A stretch of DNA of 64,000 nt from JABCPE02 sp963530615 (GTDB taxonomy: Bacteria > Bacteroidota > Bacteroidia > Flavobacteriales > Weeksellaceae). A program made the position numbers and the translations under genes. The stretch covers positions 124,001-188,000 of the forward strand of contig CAUSDX010000003.1 in NCBI GenBank assembly GCA_963530615.1. The letters are read 5' to 3'. Positions 61,294 through 64,000 of this stretch are shown here, piece after piece (position 1 is the first letter of the stretch; each line of letters starts with the position of its first letter). The notes beneath the pieces are model-generated. The model had not been told where the DNA came from. It was given only the letters and a program-made list of their open reading frames with translations, and made no database searches.

Positions 61294-62406
61294 TTAGTTA
61301 AACATATCTCTAACTCTATCAAAGAATGACTTTTCTTTTCCTGTCGGCTCTGCTTTCATATCGCCAGAGTTTAGTTGGCTTTCAAAGAACTTGCGTTGTT
61401 CTTCTGTGAGAGATTGTGGCGTCCAGACATTAATATGCACAAACATATCTCCTTTATGATAACTATCTAAACTTTGCAAACCTTTTCCTGCAAGACGAAG
61501 AATCTTTCCTGATTGAGTTCCTGCATCTATTTTAACCTTAACTTTCCCACTTACCATTGGAATTTCTTTTGAACATCCCAATGCTGCCTCTGCAAAAGAA
61601 ATATATAAGTCTTGATGCAAATTATCTCCTTCTCTCTTTATGTTTTTATCTTCTTCTTCTTCTATTACCACAAGTAAATCTCCTGGCACTCCTCCAAAAG
61701 GAGCATCATTTCCTTTTCCGCGAATACTTAACTGAATACCATCTCTTGCACCTGCTGGAATGGTAATACTCACCTCTTCCTCTATTCGGATAAGCCCCTG
61801 TGCATCAGCACCTGCTGGAATTTTATCAGCTACTTTTCCTAAACCTTGACATCTATCGCAAGTAGCCTGTGTCTGCACTTGTCCCAAAAAAGTATTCATT
61901 ACCTTCATTTGAACACCTCTTCCATTACATACAGGACAAGTTTTAGAAGTAACTCCTTCTGCTAACTTCATTCTTTTGACTTTCAAGGTCTTTTTAGTTC
62001 CATTAAAAATCTCCTCTAAAGTCAATTTTATACGAACCCTAAGGTTAGAACCCCTCACTTGTTGAGGCCTTCCACCGCTGCCAAATCCACCGAAACCGCC
62101 AAATCCACTTCCAAAAATATCTCCAAACTGAGAGAAAATATCCTCCATATTCATACCTCCATAACCACCGCCTGCAGCACCTCCCATTCCTGCATGTCCA
62201 AACTGGTCATACCTTGCCTTCTTATTCTCATCACTGAGAACCTCATAGGCTTCAGCAGCTTCCTTAAATTTTTCTTCAGCACCCTTGTCTCCTGGGTTTT
62301 TATCAGGGTGATATTTTATTGCTAACTTTCGATAGGCTTTTTTTATTTCATCAGCACTTGCGGATTTAGAAACCCCCAACACTTCATAATAATCTCTTTT
62401 TGACAT
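61294..62406 (-). CDS. dnaJ: Chaperone DnaJ with a reduced zinc domain
   Basis: Hsp40 co-chaperone of DnaK. The J domain has HPD in AIKYHPDKNPG near 29-39, followed by a Gly/Phe-rich linker (about 75-115). Only two CxxCxGxG motifs are present, CPVCNGRG and CDRCQGLG; where the last motif should be, the sequence reads KIPAGADAQG. So one zinc site instead of two. This form is, from memory, usual in Flavobacteriia. The C-terminal substrate domains are normal. 370 residues. It lies about 50 bases after grpE. Confidence 0.95.
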   Translation of the reverse strand: MSKRDYYEVLGVSKSASADEIKKAYRKLAIKYHPDKNPGDKGAEEKFKEAAEAYEVLSDENKKARYDQFGHAGMGGAAGGGYGGMNMEDIFSQFGDIFGSGFGGFGGFGSGGRPQQVRGSNLRVRIKLTLEEIFNGTKKTLKVKRMKLAEGVTSKTCPVCNGRGVQMKVMNTFLGQVQTQATCDRCQGLGKVADKIPAGADAQGLIRIEEEVSITIPAGARDGIQLSIRGKGNDAPFGGVPGDLLVVIEEEEDKNIKREGDNLHQDLYISFAEAALGCSKEIPMVSGKVKVKIDAGTQSGKILRLAGKGLQSLDSYHKGDMFVHINVWTPQSLTEEQRKFFESQLNSGDMKAEPTGKEKSFFDRVRDMFN

Positions 62407-62456
62407 AAAAATAATAATTTATTAATGATTAAAAACAAAAATCAACAGTTATAATT

Positions 62457-63008
62457 TTAGTTTCCTATCACTACTTTTGCGAAACGAATTACCTTATCAT
62501 GAAGCTGGTATCCTGTTTCTACCACATCCACGATTTTCCCCTTCAATTCATCCGATGGAGCAGGTATTTGTGTAATCGCCTCATGAAAATCAACATTAAA
62601 ATCATCTCCCGCTTTTACCTCTACTGATTTTAATCCTTTCTCTATCAATGCATTTTTGAACTTATTGTAAATCAGCTCTATACCTTTAAGGTTTTCACTA
62701 TCACCAGATTTAGAAATTTCCTTTAAGGCTCTTTCAAAATCATCTAAAATAGCGAGCATAGAAGTCATCATATTTCGGTTGGCATATTGAGCAAAATCCA
62801 ATTTCTCCTTTTGAGTTCTTCTTTTATAATTTTCAAACTCAGCATAAAGACGAATGTATTGATCTTTTTGCTGTGCTAATTGCTCTTCTAACGACAATTC
62901 CTCAGTCAAATTTTCCGTATTTTCTGTATTTTGGTTTTCTACATGAGTATTTTCCTCTTGAGACATATTTTGTTCTTCTTGTAAATCTTTATTTTCTTCC
63001 ATTTTCAT
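62457..63008 (-). CDS. grpE: Nucleotide exchange factor GrpE
   Basis: Releases ADP from DnaK. An acidic, Gln/Asn-rich N-terminus is followed by the long helix (QLAQQKDQYIRLYAEFENYKRRTQKEK) and the beta domain with VDFHEAITQIPAP and VVETGYQLHDKVIRFAKVVIG. I start at ATG 63008 (183 residues); the in-frame extension upstream begins with TTG and its leader is not conserved-looking. ATG 63002 is an equal alternative. Co-directional with dnaJ. Confidence 0.93.
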   Translation of the reverse strand: MKMEENKDLQEEQNMSQEENTHVENQNTENTENLTEELSLEEQLAQQKDQYIRLYAEFENYKRRTQKEKLDFAQYANRNMMTSMLAILDDFERALKEISKSGDSENLKGIELIYNKFKNALIEKGLKSVEVKAGDDFNVDFHEAITQIPAPSDELKGKIVDVVETGYQLHDKVIRFAKVVIGN

Positions 63009-63070
63009 TAAATTTATCACTTTATTATATTCAAATATTTTGCCAATAAAAAAGTATGACAAAAAGGCAT

Positions 63071-63115
63071 TTTTTTTCAAAAAAGAAAACTACAAATTCA
63101 TAATCTGTAGTTTTC
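63071..63115 (-). terminator. Terminator of clpP
   Basis: GAAAACTACA (63085-63094) and TGTAGTTTTC (63106-63115) form a 10-base-pair stem; on the minus strand it is followed by TTTTTTG and another T run. It lies 17 bases after the clpP stop. Confidence 0.85.
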
Positions 63116-63132
63116 TAGTAAAAAATTATCTA

Positions 63133-63807
63133 TTATTTTTTCTCCAAAACCTCATCTACCATTCCAAAACCTTTTGCTTCATGAGAGGTCATCCAATAAT
63201 CCCTATCTGATGCTTTCTCTACCCATTCATAAGTTTGCCCAGAATGAGAAGAAATGATATCATAAAGCTCTTTTTTAAGCTTTAACATCTCTCGTAAATT
63301 AATCTCCATATCGCTTGCAACCCCTTGTGCACCGCCACTTGGCTGATGAATCATTACACGAGAATGCTTCAAAGCAGAACGCTTTCCTTTCTCACCTGCT
63401 ACTAAAAGAACCGCCCCCATAGATGCCGCCATTCCAGTACAGATTGTCGCCACATCTGGTTTAATGATTTGCATGGTATCATAAATTCCTAACCCTGCAT
63501 AGACGCTTCCCCCAGGGGAATTGATATAAATCTGAATATCCTTATTAGGATCTGCACTTTCTAGGAATAATAGTTGAGCCGTTACAATATTAGCCACTTG
63601 GTCATCTATCCCTGTTCCTAAAAAGATAATCCTATCCATCATCAACCTTGAGAAAACATCCATCTGAGCTACATTCAGCCTTCTTTCTTCAGTGATATAT
63701 GGCGTTAAATTCATAGGATTAAACATTCCCATATATTGCTCTGTAACTAAACCATTATTCCCCAAATGTTTTACAGAAAAATCTCTAAATTCTTTTTTTA
63801 TATCCAT
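63133..63807 (-). CDS. clpP: ATP-dependent Clp protease proteolytic subunit
   Basis: Barrel-forming serine protease used with ClpX or ClpA. 224 residues. The catalytic Ser is in CTGMAASMGAVLL near 113-125, the His in SRVMIHQPSGG near 138-148, and the Asp in the DRDYWMT region near the end; INSPGGSVYAG is near 92-102. A 25-residue N-terminal stretch precedes the core and may be processed. Upstream (higher coordinates) lies an unrelated partial gene; clpX is not visible. Confidence 0.97.
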   Translation of the reverse strand: MDIKKEFRDFSVKHLGNNGLVTEQYMGMFNPMNLTPYITEERRLNVAQMDVFSRLMMDRIIFLGTGIDDQVANIVTAQLLFLESADPNKDIQIYINSPGGSVYAGLGIYDTMQIIKPDVATICTGMAASMGAVLLVAGEKGKRSALKHSRVMIHQPSGGAQGVASDMEINLREMLKLKKELYDIISSHSGQTYEWVEKASDRDYWMTSHEAKGFGMVDEVLEKK

Positions 63808-63882
63808 TTCTATATTTTTCTAATTTAACTAATTACATTACTCTATCAAATTCTATTCCTTTCAATAGAAATAGACATTCTG

Positions 63883-64000
63883 TCATAAAACTCGGAAAAG
63901 TTTTTCATCTATTTGATTTTTCAATTCATTAAGTTTAATGATTTTTTGATAAATTTCTACCTTATCATTTGCTGTATCTAAATTATTTTTAAGCTCTCTC
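63883..64000 (-). CDS. C-terminal end of an unidentified protein (cut by window edge)
   Basis: An open frame runs in from the right edge and ends at TGA (63885-63883). The 38 visible residues are charged and helical (ELKNNLDTANDKVEIYQKI, then LNELKNQIDEKLFRVL), like a coiled-coil tail. No family can be assigned from this fragment. The following 75 bases up to clpP are AT-rich and probably hold the clpP promoter. Confidence 0.5.
   Translation of the reverse strand, partial: RELKNNLDTANDKVEIYQKIIKLNELKNQIDEKLFRVL

Noticed and set aside
1..64000. tRNA, rRNA or insertion-sequence genes
   Set aside because: I looked in the intergenic gaps for cloverleaf or rRNA-like segments, transposases and terminal inverted repeats and recognised none.

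Overview
The window comes from a low-G+C member of the Bacteroidetes, most likely class Flavobacteriia and close to the Weeksellaceae; I cannot name the genus. The evidence is a complete type IX secretion/gliding core (gldKLMN), promoters with the Bacteroidetes TTTG...TAnnTTTG signature, no obvious Shine-Dalgarno sites, a two-motif DnaJ zinc domain, a DUF4270 lipoprotein, and an ATP synthase cluster that lacks atpD and atpC. Most genes are on the minus strand and packed into operons. No rRNA, tRNA, CRISPR array or insertion sequence was recognised.

Layout. 1-2.9 kb: the 3' part of mutY, comF, queG and a small rhodanese. 2.9-4.4 kb: metY behind a methionine-rich leader peptide and a terminator, laid out like a classical attenuator. 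4.4-12.5 kb: nicotinamidase, a thioredoxin-fold protein, mutL with a DUF3078 protein, ychF, a DUF4230 protein with a thioredoxin lipoprotein, and a SulP transporter. 12.5-15.3 kb is the only clearly accessory stretch: an orphan small ORF, about 0.5 kb of AT-rich DNA, a 21-bp repeat array, an archaemetzincin-like lipoprotein, and a YkuD-like L,D-transpeptidase gene with a decayed 5' end. 15.3-19.1 kb: nrdB, DUF421, a 90-aa unknown and nrdA, with a 22-bp repeat array just 5' of nrdA. 19.4-24.8 kb: the ATP synthase operon (an I-like protein, then a, c, b, delta, alpha, gamma).

24.9-31 kb: an S4 RNA-binding protein, recO, a 5'-nucleotidase split over two genes, a CHY zinc-finger protein, an ABC-F ATPase and nadE. 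31-36.1 kb: nuoK-L-M-N as a unit with its own promoter, away from the rest of complex I. 36.2-40.5 kb: lpd, a third (21-bp) repeat array, an unknown secreted protein, gapA and panC. 40.6-50.3 kb: a FAD oxidoreductase, then a long operon read right to left: a starch-synthase-like half protein, DUF4270 lipoprotein, glmS, gldK, gldL, gldM, gldN. 50.4-54.4 kb: a serA-like dehydrogenase, idi, two small exported proteins and a PepSY-TM protein. 54.5-64 kb: ffh, a LolA-like protein, an overlapping PAP2 phosphatase/EptA pair (probable lipid A remodelling), kdsB, ruvC, a frameshifted membrane gene, dnaJ, grpE, clpP and the tail of an unknown gene.

The most unusual material is regulatory or structural. 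The metY attenuator has every expected part. Three separate intergenic regions carry degenerate tandem arrays with a 21-22 bp period (two helical turns), each directly 3' of a minus-strand gene. Several enzymes depart from textbook form: MutL without the endonuclease motif, a ribonucleotide reductase without an ATP-cone in either subunit, a half-length GT5 protein, and a 5'-nucleotidase in two polypeptides. Homopolymer runs are the least certain part of my reading, so short non-coding features may be off by one base.
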